From NCBI GenBank assembly GCA_964035015.1, contig OZ035999.1, positions 3,919,627-3,983,626 on the forward strand: DNA of 64,000 bases. The letters are read 5' to 3'. Position 1 is the stretch's first letter. Each line of letters starts with the position of its first letter. Source of the stretch: Corallium rubrum. Lineage: Eukaryota > Cnidaria > Anthozoa > Scleralcyonacea > Coralliidae. The position numbers and the translations under genes are program-made. This document shows positions 41,601 to 48,943 of this stretch, one piece after another. The notes under the pieces were generated by a model. That model was not told the origin of the DNA, made no database searches, and was given only the letters and a program-made list of their open reading frames with translations.

Positions 41601-42241
41601 CTTACCTCAGGGCCATGTGAAAAGACCCTAAATTATACAATGAATCTCACAATCATAATTTTATATTTTCACTAAATTTATATAGTCATATAAATAATAA
41701 ACAACTCAAACGCACTGTTTACAAGTTTCATCCAAAACCCTTTTAGCCGACTTGTTGCAGATGTATTTGGCGTTACTGTACGTTTTGGACTATTCTGTAG
41801 CTTTCTATGTCCCAATGTCTGGCTATTTATATGACCACTGCCTGCATGCATGACTATTACATTTACATGTAAATGACTATATATAAATATAGTTATACAA
41901 TAGTAAATTACTAAATTATTTACAACATATACTGTATTATTGCAGTACAATTTTAATATACCAACCTTCACGGTTACTTGATTCACGCTGTAGTTCTCGT
42001 CGACAAAATAAAGCAACGTCTCGTTGTCTTGTTCGTTCCAGCTATCCAGGACAAGATGGTTTGTCCAACCAAATGCTTTCACGTGTAAATGTGAGAAAAC
42101 GTCATCTTTTAGAGTGACAACGTTCACTGGAGCAGCCAGCGATGTCGACTGAACATCCAGTGGCTGTGTCGATAGTTTATAGCCGTCAAATTTAGCGTTT
42201 AAAAGTGATCTATCCGGACGCAAAGACTCCATGGCGGCCAT
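26659..42241 (-). CDS. NUDCD1: NudC domain-containing protein 1
   Basis: Six minus-strand exons (41966-42241, 39953-40460, 38128-38401, 36380-36512, 36191-36304, 26659-27078) splice in frame to 574 aa; human NUDCD1 (CML66) is 583. Landmarks are FDGYKLS near the N-terminus, a CS/p23-like domain in exon 3 (YAWTQDGGQITILYPLP through DSCTWIIEKQ), LEECD in exon 5, and CVRHDVDALIWQPH in the last exon followed by the WD-like C-terminal half. The family acts as an HSP90-associated co-chaperone, and human NUDCD1 binds COPI/DHX15-type clients. I chose the ATG at 42241; a second Met three codons later is also possible. The last intron (27079-36190, 9.1 kb) contains the composite mobile element. Confidence 0.94.
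27184..27440. mobile_element. Host palindromic MITE, left half
   Basis: A foldback-type MITE with ends GGCCTGGTTATACACGG here and CCGTGTAACAGGGCC at its right end. It was split by the composite element at a TA. The sequence up to the insertion (ATCGTTGCAGAAAGTA) is mirrored in the right half. Confidence 0.75.
27441..27694. repeat. M module copy 1 (254 bp foldback)
   Basis: It begins CAATCATTGACAAAATT and ends with the complement. Inside, CCCCCCATCCCCCC and GGGGGAGGGGGGG face each other, so the whole module can fold into a hairpin. Its left end is the outer end of the insertion. Confidence 0.85.
27841..27848 (+). promoter_or_regulatory. CRE-like site upstream of transposase, copy 1
   Basis: A perfect TGACGTCA palindrome lies 18 bp upstream of the transposase ATG. 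It matches the CREB/ATF consensus. Regulatory use is inferred. Confidence 0.4.
27867..28964 (+). CDS. Tc1/mariner-type DD34E transposase, copy 1
   Basis: An intact intronless 365-aa ORF. Residues about 7-45 form a helix-turn-helix (SLAKIAYKTKMSRTSVWRLL), followed by a basic GRP-type linker (KKVGRPQ, 62-67). The catalytic triad is D164 (FYLDGVS), D263 (FVMDNDLSQ) and E298 (SPDLNPIEN), with 34 residues between the second D and E, the mariner/Tc1-type spacing. Family enzymes cut DNA at terminal inverted repeats and integrate at TA, matching the TA duplication around this insertion. All catalytic residues are present, so it may be active. It converges with the Rep/helicase ORFs. A polyadenylation signal AATAAA follows at 29131. 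Confidence 0.93.
   Translation: MVFKGRLTALQCAHALVLAQQGGYSLAKIAYKTKMSRTSVWRLLHAEEIERGKKERKQPGKKVGRPQVMTARDKRKLKRAIAKIRQHNPNFTVMDVVKTSGISLDTAHYRTFLRQIRKLGFQFQQSRRKGILTAKDLKQRRTFARAMCAKNADYWTKDVAFYLDGVSFIYKGNPMSDAMKPKNRVWRKRSEGLVVTTKGSKDLAGGKRLHLIVAISYGKGVILAEPYEKMNGKFFAQFITRHFPNLFEIAGKGETDEKIFVMDNDLSQTSSKARTCLADHGISMQAIPPRSPDLNPIENIFHVVRKRIEAQVRKNNITHQTWDEFCSAVKYNIWSTSKEYIDKTISSMPKRLKHIVKTKGRRTKY
29131..29136 (+). terminator. Transposase poly(A) signal, copy 1
   Basis: AATAAA 167 bp after the transposase stop codon. The same site is present in copy 2 at 33107-33112. Confidence 0.45.
29309..29484. promoter_or_regulatory. Iteron hairpin, candidate replication origin, copy 1
   Basis: Perfect 42-bp inverted arms (29332-29373 and 29420-29461) surround a 46-nt AT-rich loop. 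Each arm holds three tandem copies of a 10-bp GGTAAAGTGT iteron (or complement). A fourth copy, spaced outward, is seen on both sides (29309-29319 and 29474-29484). Iterons plus a stem-loop are the usual signature of origins bound and nicked by HUH Rep proteins. The lower strand of the loop contains TATTATTATAC, loosely similar to the CRESS nonanucleotide NANTATTAC. It lies between the convergent transposase and helicase genes. Confidence 0.6.
29560..30456 (-). CDS. SF3 helicase domain of Rep, copy 1
   Basis: A 298-aa ORF with superfamily 3 helicase motifs: Walker A GPANCGKT (151-158), Walker B-like VVFLNDF (189-195), a basic B' region around KSHFAKD (222-228) and motif C IFCTSKRP (237-244). 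The C-terminus has a CGSCFARLI cysteine pair. This organisation is that of parvovirus NS1 and CRESS-DNA virus Rep C-terminal halves. The ORF overlaps the HUH ORF by 71 nt in another frame, so the two are probably one protein joined by frameshifting or splicing, or translated separately. It is identical in both copies. I read it as an endogenous virus-derived or transposon-borne replication gene. Confidence 0.8.
   Translation of the reverse strand: MKKTHTDTKKKGPAKKRKRLSAFDVSEIIVAKNLRNRNALLAFANMQKRHGKSDLAEFVINRGTKVVNELLTNAWEMESAERTNERNKKSRIDLLKEAYDTKCTCETEREWEMCALQLLQNNHIPRELFAKSMRELLERGRGKYRNIMLTGPANCGKTFLLNPLNRIYHTFTNPACTSFAWVGAENAEVVFLNDFRWSPQILAWHDLLLMLEGQLVHLPAPKSHFAKDTTFDGDTPIFCTSKRPIVYVKNGQIDERETEMMAVRWKIFNFTRQIAQHEQKEVQPCGSCFARLILDIVL
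30386..31045 (-). CDS. HUH Rep endonuclease domain, copy 1 (motif III altered)
   Basis: A 219-aa ORF; Met30 is a plausible alternative start. Rolling-circle motifs in order are motif I VYLVTLS (58-64), the metal-binding HUH motif in GIHYHVCVKL (H108, H110) and motif III WKYVTTED with the candidate nicking Tyr151. Residue 154 is Thr here but Lys in copy 2, due to one base at 30585. The Lys three residues after the catalytic Tyr is usually conserved in such Reps, so this copy may be impaired. A basic/acidic tail overlaps the helicase ORF. The fold class is inferred from motifs only. Confidence 0.75.
   Translation of the reverse strand: MACTITPFLILHCHCDTHCVFVVHIQLNGMELLQCYNSDRSSTSSEDEELHTREVRQVYLVTLSQADTQKFPTRQSFAEAIVDSFCARSVVVLQWCCSKELHKKSGIHYHVCVKLDRIQRLLPSKKALQKKHGISVHFSSVHANYFTAWKYVTTEDTAYEQSDNHPDLTNSNGPATMRAHETFKQRRKKRMPLKSSDEEDAYGYEEERAGEEAETTQCI
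31418..31670. repeat. M module copy 2 (internal junction)
   Basis: A 253-bp copy of M, one G shorter in its G-run than M1 and M3, joining core 1 to core 2. On both sides the junction reads TCAGA|CAATCATTG and CAATGATTG|TCTGA, so the cores are also bounded by an inverted pentamer. Confidence 0.85.
31817..31824 (+). promoter_or_regulatory. CRE-like site upstream of transposase, copy 2
   Basis: TGACGTCA at the position equivalent to 27841 in copy 1. Confidence 0.4.
31843..32940 (+). CDS. Tc1/mariner-type DD34E transposase, copy 2
   Basis: A second intact copy, identical in translation over 365 aa to the one at 27867-28964. It carries the same D164, D263 and E298 catalytic residues and the same upstream CRE-like site. 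Identity across the full unit shows recent duplication or arrival as a dimer. Confidence 0.93.
   Translation: MVFKGRLTALQCAHALVLAQQGGYSLAKIAYKTKMSRTSVWRLLHAEEIERGKKERKQPGKKVGRPQVMTARDKRKLKRAIAKIRQHNPNFTVMDVVKTSGISLDTAHYRTFLRQIRKLGFQFQQSRRKGILTAKDLKQRRTFARAMCAKNADYWTKDVAFYLDGVSFIYKGNPMSDAMKPKNRVWRKRSEGLVVTTKGSKDLAGGKRLHLIVAISYGKGVILAEPYEKMNGKFFAQFITRHFPNLFEIAGKGETDEKIFVMDNDLSQTSSKARTCLADHGISMQAIPPRSPDLNPIENIFHVVRKRIEAQVRKNNITHQTWDEFCSAVKYNIWSTSKEYIDKTISSMPKRLKHIVKTKGRRTKY
33107..33112 (+). terminator. Transposase poly(A) signal, copy 2
   Basis: AATAAA 167 bp after the second transposase stop codon. Confidence 0.45.
33285..33460. promoter_or_regulatory. Iteron hairpin, candidate replication origin, copy 2
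   Basis: Same structure as 29309-29484: 42-bp perfect arms at 33308-33349 and 33396-33437 made of GGTAAAGTGT iterons, with flanking fourth iterons. Confidence 0.6.
33536..34432 (-). CDS. SF3 helicase domain of Rep, copy 2
   Basis: 298 aa, identical in translation to 29560-30456, with the same Walker A GPANCGKT and motif C CTSK. It overlaps the upstream HUH ORF by 71 nt in a different frame, as in copy 1. Confidence 0.8.
   Translation of the reverse strand: MKKTHTDTKKKGPAKKRKRLSAFDVSEIIVAKNLRNRNALLAFANMQKRHGKSDLAEFVINRGTKVVNELLTNAWEMESAERTNERNKKSRIDLLKEAYDTKCTCETEREWEMCALQLLQNNHIPRELFAKSMRELLERGRGKYRNIMLTGPANCGKTFLLNPLNRIYHTFTNPACTSFAWVGAENAEVVFLNDFRWSPQILAWHDLLLMLEGQLVHLPAPKSHFAKDTTFDGDTPIFCTSKRPIVYVKNGQIDERETEMMAVRWKIFNFTRQIAQHEQKEVQPCGSCFARLILDIVL
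34362..35021 (-). CDS. HUH Rep endonuclease domain, copy 2 (motif III intact)
   Basis: 219 aa, one residue different from copy 1. Motif III reads WKYVTKED with Tyr151 and Lys154, the standard YxxK arrangement. The HUH motif GIHYHVCVKL and motif I VYLVTLS are present. If either copy is functional, this is the more likely one. The relation to the overlapping helicase ORF is as in copy 1. Confidence 0.77.
   Translation of the reverse strand: MACTITPFLILHCHCDTHCVFVVHIQLNGMELLQCYNSDRSSTSSEDEELHTREVRQVYLVTLSQADTQKFPTRQSFAEAIVDSFCARSVVVLQWCCSKELHKKSGIHYHVCVKLDRIQRLLPSKKALQKKHGISVHFSSVHANYFTAWKYVTKEDTAYEQSDNHPDLTNSNGPATMRAHETFKQRRKKRMPLKSSDEEDAYGYEEERAGEEAETTQCI
35394..35647. repeat. M module copy 3 (right terminus)
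   Basis: A 254-bp copy with the same G-run length as M1. It ends CAATGATTG followed directly by the target TA and the right half of the host MITE. Confidence 0.85.
35650..35829. mobile_element. Host palindromic MITE, right half
   Basis: A continuation of the MITE at 27184-27440. GAACCTGATTCTACTTTGTG completes the palindrome begun by ATCGTTGCAGAAAGTA on the other side of the insertion. An inner hairpin (GGTGCAATTGGTTCATGCAA against TTGCATGAACCATTGCACC) and the terminal CCGTGTAACAGGGCC follow. Confidence 0.75.
36557..36668. mobile_element. Short foldback MITE in NUDCD1 intron 3
   Basis: Inverted ends AACGTCGCTCTTCTCATGC and GCATGAGAAGAGCGACGTTT, with inner AACCTAATG/CATTAGGTT pairing. Confidence 0.75.
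36731..36907. mobile_element. MITE, GACCCCGTTTACACGATGCC ends (copy 2)
   Basis: Long terminal inverted repeats of about 50 bp, matching the element at 19310-19653 at both ends. It lies in NUDCD1 intron 3. Confidence 0.8.
37073..37382. mobile_element. MITE, GGCCAAT/GGCC termini, TTA duplication (copy 2)
   Basis: Same family as 2689-3136: inverted CTGGGTTTCC and AGGTAGGGT blocks, flanked by TTA on both sides (37070-37072, 37383-37385). Confidence 0.75.
37400..37970. mobile_element. Foldback cluster with CTCGGGAAA arms
   Basis: A first palindrome (about 37408-37545) pairs AATGTCTGCTCCCGAGGG with CCCTCGGGA...CAGACATT. A second pair, TTGTTATATAGCTAGAGTTT near 37550 and its complement near 37950, encloses the rest. 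It lies in NUDCD1 intron 3. Confidence 0.65.
38463..38716. mobile_element. MITE, AATAGACGAGTTTC ends
   Basis: Ends AATAGACGAGTTTCTGG and the imperfect complement CTGAAACTCGCCTATT, with inner TTGCG/CGCAA pairing. It lies in NUDCD1 intron 2. Confidence 0.6.
39170..39367. mobile_element. MITE, GACCTTATTC ends (copy 1)
   Basis: Inverted repeats contain GACCTTATTCAGAAATG...AATTAGCCCTTAT and the complement. A second member is at 63249-63427. It lies in NUDCD1 intron 2. Confidence 0.75.
40797..41315. mobile_element. MITE, CAGTCAATTCCA ends
   Basis: Inverted ends CAGTCAATTCCAGCTGTGCC and the imperfect complement GGGCACAATTGGAATTGACTG. It lies in NUDCD1 intron 1. It contains a poly-G run and no ORF of interest. 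Confidence 0.65.
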
Positions 42242-42605
42242 GTTGTCAACCAACGTTGTTCGAAACGAAATCGGCCTGTATCCCCTCCCCTCCCCCAACG
42301 GGAAATTGCAAGCACCGAGCCATTCCCCCTCCCCCCTGCGCAACGCGGAAGGGCTATAAGGCTATCACATGGCCGGGGGGTTAACAAACAACATTATTTG
42401 CAGTATTGCCATAAATTAATGTGCAAAATAATACTCTTGGCATACTATATAGTGTATACATATATAATAAAAGATTACATTAGTTTAAATAATTCTGTGG
42501 TTACAAAGGACAAGGTGTTCTGTATAATAAGACCTGTACAAGTATAATATTTGCCAATTGAATAATGTTCTAAATTGCTAGTAATGAACAATTACCAGAA
42601 GTTTG
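42242..42605. promoter_or_regulatory. Spacer between NUDCD1 start and CCDC90B-like stop
   Basis: Only 364 bp separate two same-strand genes. The NUDCD1 promoter must lie here or within the 3' part of the upstream gene. The NUDCD1-proximal 130 bp is GC-rich, with runs such as CCCCTCCCCTCCCCC on the plus strand. Confidence 0.4.
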
Positions 42606-45600
42606 TTACATCTTGAAAAATCTCCAGAATGCAAGTATTATAGTACACATTGACAAGACACTACCTGGAATCAAACAAAACATTCACTAGTCAAAATATA
42701 TAACGCTAGTCCATGGCCTGGCCACGCGTTTTCCATGCGTGATTTGTGTACTCGTGACTAAAGAATCTATATCGCATGCTATTTTCACTAACATACTTGT
42801 ATGCACAATAAATACATAATCAAACTGACTAAAATGTTTGCCGCAATCCTCCCAAAAAATAATGTAAATATTTAATTTTCGTATTTTCTAATCTTCAGAA
42901 TTCTACAAATTCTTTCCCTAAAATGCAGGAAATGGCATTTCAAAACCCCTAAATTTCATAAATTTTCCGGGGCATGCTACCCCTTCTTTAGAAATGTTAC
43001 TTCGTCCAATTGGTCAACCCTGGCTACGCCACTGATTTGGCTAGATCGAGCATTTAGAGCAATGAACTACTACATGTATGTACTGTTAAGGTTGGTTTCC
43101 TCTCAGGAAAATTTTCCTCAGGACAGGAACACATGACAGGAACCGCCGCAGGACAGGAACGCAGGACAGGAACACAGGACAGGAACCGACGCAGGACAGG
43201 AACGCAGGACAGGAACACAGGACAGGAACGCAGGACAGGAACACAGGACAGGAACCGGCGCAGGACAGGAACGCAGGACAGGAACACAGGACAGGAACCG
43301 GCGCAGGACAGGAACGCAGGACAGGAACCAGCGCAGGACAGGAACACAGGACAGGAACCGGCGCAGGACAGGAACGCAGGACAGGAACACAGGACAGGAA
43401 AGCAGGACAGGAACGAAGGACAGGAAAGCAGGACAGGAACGCAGGACAGGAACCAGCGCAGGACAGGAACCGGTGCAGGAGAGGAACGCAGGACAGGAAC
43501 CGACGCAGGACAGGAACTCAGGAGAGGAACGCAGGACAGGAACGCAGGACAGGAACACAGGACAGGAACACAGGACAGGAACCGGCGCAGGACAGGAACG
43601 CAGGACAGGAAAACAGGACAGGAACGAAGGACAGGAAAGCAGGACAGGAACGCAGGACAGGAACCAGCGCAGGACAGGAACGCAGGACAGGAAAGCAGGA
43701 CAGGAACACAGGACAGGAACCCAGGACAGGAACACAGGACAGGAACGCAGGACAGGGAAATTTTCTTTGTCTTAATTGTGAGCTCTCGGTTGGAACTAAC
43801 ACAAAAGAAACTTTCCTGTCCGTTCCTGTGTCCTGAGGAAAATTTTTCTGAGTGGAAACCAACCTTTGGTCACACAGTAAATCCTTAGCTTAGCCGATTT
43901 ATTAAAAGCGCTCAATTTTTTTTTCTGGGCTTGTTTTGGAAAGGGCTTTACTACCAAACTTAGGGTCCACAATAGATTTATCGGGACGCGAAATACCGAT
44001 TATTTTATAGTCTATAACGAGAAACGGGATATAAGTCGGAAAGGGTAGCAAATATAGAACGCGTATCGGGATTTGAGAAACACATTTGTGGACCTCACAA
44101 AATGAAGAGAGCGTCTTTTCAGGAACACAACAGATGGTTTGAAAGGTAGCCAAAGGTAGCCAAAGTTTCTGAAACACGCGTTTCCGTTTCAAAAAATAGA
44201 ACAGTGTTCTAATAATCAGGGATACTTGGTTTCTACAACAAAGTTTTGGAAACTTTTCAACATACACTAGTGGAAACTTTGTTTCTGAAACCGTGTTTCG
44301 CGGTCATTTTGAGACTGTATATGCCGGGCTTTATATATGACATCAGCTCAGCAGTGGCGTAGCCAGGGTCTATACATTGGAGGGGCTGAGCGTCGAAGGC
44401 GCGAGGTACCTAGGGGGGTCCGGGGGCATGCTCCCCCGGAAAATTTTTGAATTCTGGGGCCTCTGCGATGTGATTTCCTGCGTTTTGTGGGCTCGAGTTA
44501 AAAGAATTTAGAACATAACAAGTAGTACACATAAAAAGATATTTTTATGGTTTCACAAGAAAGTTTAGCTAATATATCTTTGTGTATAAAGAAAAGTTAC
44601 ATTTGTAAAAACACATGTTGAGGAGCTTCCGCCATTACCATAAAACATAATAGTATTCATAGTACTTCATGTTATACAAATATTTCAGATCGCACTCGTC
44701 ATTGATACTTTCGAACAACCTCGGCAATTCTCAGCCAAAAAAAAAATGGTGGGCTTGACTTTCGAGTGATTGAAATAATACGCTTGTAATGTAAATTATT
44801 ACTTGCAGTTAGTAAGACCCCAATTATATATATTGTCATCTATTAAAGCACTCACAGGAATGTTGGGAGGATCCAGCGATCATTTCGTACCTCCCCCCCC
44901 CCCCCCAAATATTTTCTCCTCGGATTTGGGTTTTTCACAGGGGCTGTCTTGAAGATGATTGGGGGGGCAGAGCCCCCCCTTGCCCCCCCTTGCCCCCCCT
45001 TGGCTACACCACTGCAGCTCAGAAATACAGCGAAACCAATGAATTGTTTGATAACACTGAATATTTCTTCCCAGGATATTTCAAAACAAACTTTGTAAAG
45101 GTGAAGTTATACGAACAACAAATTGCTACAAATTATTTCTCAACAATGTTGCATTGCAAGTTAAGGCGTGGCCTCCTTCTCAAAATCACGTCAGATATCT
45201 CAATTTGCAACGCAACATTATTCAAAGGCAAGTTGCAGCACTCTTCTGCCCATATACTTAAGTTTATTCCAATGACAAACGCTTCTGCAGTACTTATCGC
45301 GAACATAAGGAATTATGTTAGCCCAGCTGCACAATTATGCTGTAAGTGCTCAATGGCAACGCTCAACTGACTCTTCCAAAATACGCTCCTTGAAAAGGGT
45401 TAATTTTTCTAAAAACTGTTGAAGTTCACTTACCAACAAGATATTTAAGAAGATCTAATTTCTGTGCCTCTATTTTAGTTTCAACTCTAGCTACCTAGTA
45501 ACAACAACAGAACAATCAGAATATTCCTCCTTAGGTAGATCTAAATCTTTTGTGTAAGTATTATTTACCATGGATAGTAATACTATCCATGGTATTACAA

Positions 45601-48600
45601 TTTAACATCGTATGTGATAAACAACACTTACTTCTGTATCAATTCGATTGTTATTATCTTTGATCTTTTGATCTCGAAACTGAAACTAAAATTACAAGAA
45701 TAAATAGAGTACAAGAAACTGTCAGACATAATTTGACGCTATTCTCACTTAAAGTTTTTTAAGGTTTTCTGAAACTCATTAATAATTCACGATAAAACAC
45801 AGGAAAATCATGACCATGAGATATGATTGGTCTATGGTAATAAACATCCATAAGTTAACGTGACTTAAACGTCCATTAAATAAAAATGGGAATTTGAACA
45901 GATAAGCCTCATGCATGTGCATCGCCATCTTGGATTTATATAACGTAAAATGGTTGTGCCTCTGATCTCTGCACCTATATTATTCGAAGACAATGGTACG
46001 TTTCTTAGTTTGACTTTCAGTACAATAAGAGCAATTATTTTACACCATCAAATCCAAAATGGCTGCACCAGACGCTTATTTTACATTTTTACCTCCTCCT
46101 TTACTCGACTTCTTTCTAAGCTAGTATCCAAAGCCTGGCTAGATTTTAACTTTACAACCTCTTCCTAAAAGAGTAAAAGATAAAATGGAAAGTATGAATT
46201 TAAGCTGTTTGATAACTTTCAAAGCATTTCCTTTAAAATTTGGAAATTCTGACACACGCTCGTTTGAACTGGCTGCTTCGTTCCTACTAGCCAATGAAAT
46301 GTGTAGTTCAAAACGAACTCCAGAACAAACTTCTAGACATTTCGGTGAAAAGTACAGTGCAATGACAAAAAAAAATGAATCTTTTCAAAATAGGTTTTCA
46401 TGGTTATTAGGCACTTCTGTGAAACAAACATTTAGTGTTAATCAGAATACTTACTTGTAAAAGAAATTTTAAAGAAGCAACTTCACTTTTTAGTTTCTAA
46501 TAACAGAAAAGAGTAGTACAAATCGCAAATAGTAGCACAAAAATTTTGTGTGAAAAACACATTTCTCAATTTGCAAATTATTTTATACTTTAATTAGTCT
46601 TTGTTTCAAATATAATTTATAGGTGCACTAAATAAATATTTTGTACAATTTAACAATTACAATTAAAATATCGGCTTTTTCTTTCATGGACCCTTATAAT
46701 TTAAAGGATTAAAGCAGCTGAACTAAACAACTGATGCAACACTTAACTATGCATAATGCATATGTTATATAAAAGCACAAGTATTTCACATAGTTACCTC
46801 ACATTCATCTTTCATACGGACAAATTCTGTTTTTTCTAGAATTATCATATCATTTCTATTTTATAAAAACATATAATATTTATTAGCTAACACTATCTTT
46901 TGCATGAAAAACAAGCCACATATAAATTGCTAGCAAGTTAAGAAAAAGTTGTTATTTAATTAATAAATATAATTATATTCAATTAATTGCTATGAATTGA
47001 TTGCATGATTCAAGCAAAGGTGCAGGATTTTAGAAAGGGGGGTCATTTTTAGCATAAATAATAACAACACAAATCTACGGTGATCTAGCTAGGAGGCATA
47101 TCCTTACAAAAATAAACTATACTTTTTGAGGTAAAAACTATAGTTTTCAATACTATAGTATTTTGGAATAAAACTATAGTTCCAAAAACTATAGTTTTTC
47201 AAACTTTAGTTTTGGAAATTATAGTTTTTTAAAAAAAAACTATAGTTTTTAAACAATAGTTTTGTTCCAAAATACTACAAAGATAACTATATTTCAAGAA
47301 ACTATAGTTGTAAAAACTATAGTTTTAAGAACAATAGTTGTGGGAACTATAGTTTTAAGAACAAGTTGTAAAAACTATAGTGATTTTGAAATATGACTGG
47401 TGTTTTTAGTTTTGGCTAAACTACAATTAATTCAAATACATAATTTCAAAGAATTTATTGAGTTCATAGTAAATACATTAATATAATTGGATATTGTAAA
47501 TGTAATTAATGTAAATATACAATAACATAATAAAATAATAGTAAGTGAGAATTTGTGGTATTAAACAGGATACTTTTGAACTTTGTCTCTAAAATGGTAT
47601 TTCTTGCATTCTGAGGACACTTTTGACCAAAATATAAAGGTTTTAAATCACATATTTTAGGCATTAGAAAGAGTAGAAAGTAGAAGTAACTTTTGAAACT
47701 TTTGACCTCCAAAATTTCAATCCTTGCACCTCCCAAAAGGGGGGTGGTTACACCCCCCAAGAAGGGGTGGTTGGTTCCACCCCCTGACTCCCCCCTTGTT
47801 GGGCACCTGGGTTGAAGCTTATTGTAAAAATAAGATACTACTCAAATCAGTAGAGCGAGACATAGACGATGTTTTCATCGCTTCCGAAGCGACAGTTTCA
47901 TTAACCACAGACAATTTCAAAGCAATCATGAGGTGTATTCTTATGTACCACGTGATAAGTTACGAGTTAACGATTGGATGTTTATCACGTGGTACATGAG
48001 AATACACCTCGTGATTGCTTTGAAATATGATCTGCGATTAATAAAACTGACACTTCGGAAACGATAAAAAAATCATCCATGTCTCGCTCTACTGATTTGA
48101 GTAGTACAGTCCCCAAGAACTGGCCAGAGTGCAAGTATGTCAAAACAAGGTAGCAAAGTATAACAAACATCTCCGCATGGCAATGGTTTACCTCACTTTT
48201 TCTATTAAAGATTTCAATCTGACTTCCAATTGTTCCTACAAATAAGAATTCCCATTAGATTTCAACCCAAATTCCTATAGGATCAGACCTATCAAGTTTT
48301 TTAATACAAGTTAGCTGATAAGATTACCAAGAAAAAAAAGACAATTAACCTCAAATATTATTGTTTAGATGATCTGTCATCTCACACACCTGTTCAACTC
48401 TTGATACTGAATTACCTTTTACATTTCCAACAGTTGATTGAACAACATCAGCTATAGCAGATGTTATAACTTCTGACTGGCTCAATGTAAAACCTTAATG
48501 CATGTCAATAAAGTAATATGAGGACATGTTTATGATAATCAAGTCAGATCAGTGTATTAAATAAATCACTATATATACATACGGTACATATATGTATATA

Positions 48601-48633
48601 TATATATATATATATGTACCATATGTATATATA

Positions 48634-48679
<46 letters not shown>

Positions 48680-48813
48680 TATAAAACGTTTATATATAAA
48701 ACGTTTATATATAAAACGTTTATATATAAAACGTTTATATATAAATGTTTAAATGTTTTATGTAAGTTGCTTTTTAATTTCTGCATTTGTCCAAAGTCTT
48801 TTTCTTAAAATCA

Positions 48814-48866
<53 letters not shown>

Positions 48867-48879
48867 CAATAAATATAAA

Positions 48880-48943
<64 letters not shown>

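Noticed and set aside
42242-42343. Upstream N-terminal extension of NUDCD1 starting MRRGEGEW
   Set aside because: The extension is GC-rich promoter-like sequence without similarity to the family. MAAMESLRPDRS fits the usual N-terminus length.
43133-43888. 251-aa plus-strand ORF of RTGTQDRN repeats
   Set aside because: It is produced by the GGACAGGAAC minisatellite, which is open in several frames on both strands. It lies within an intron and a MITE.
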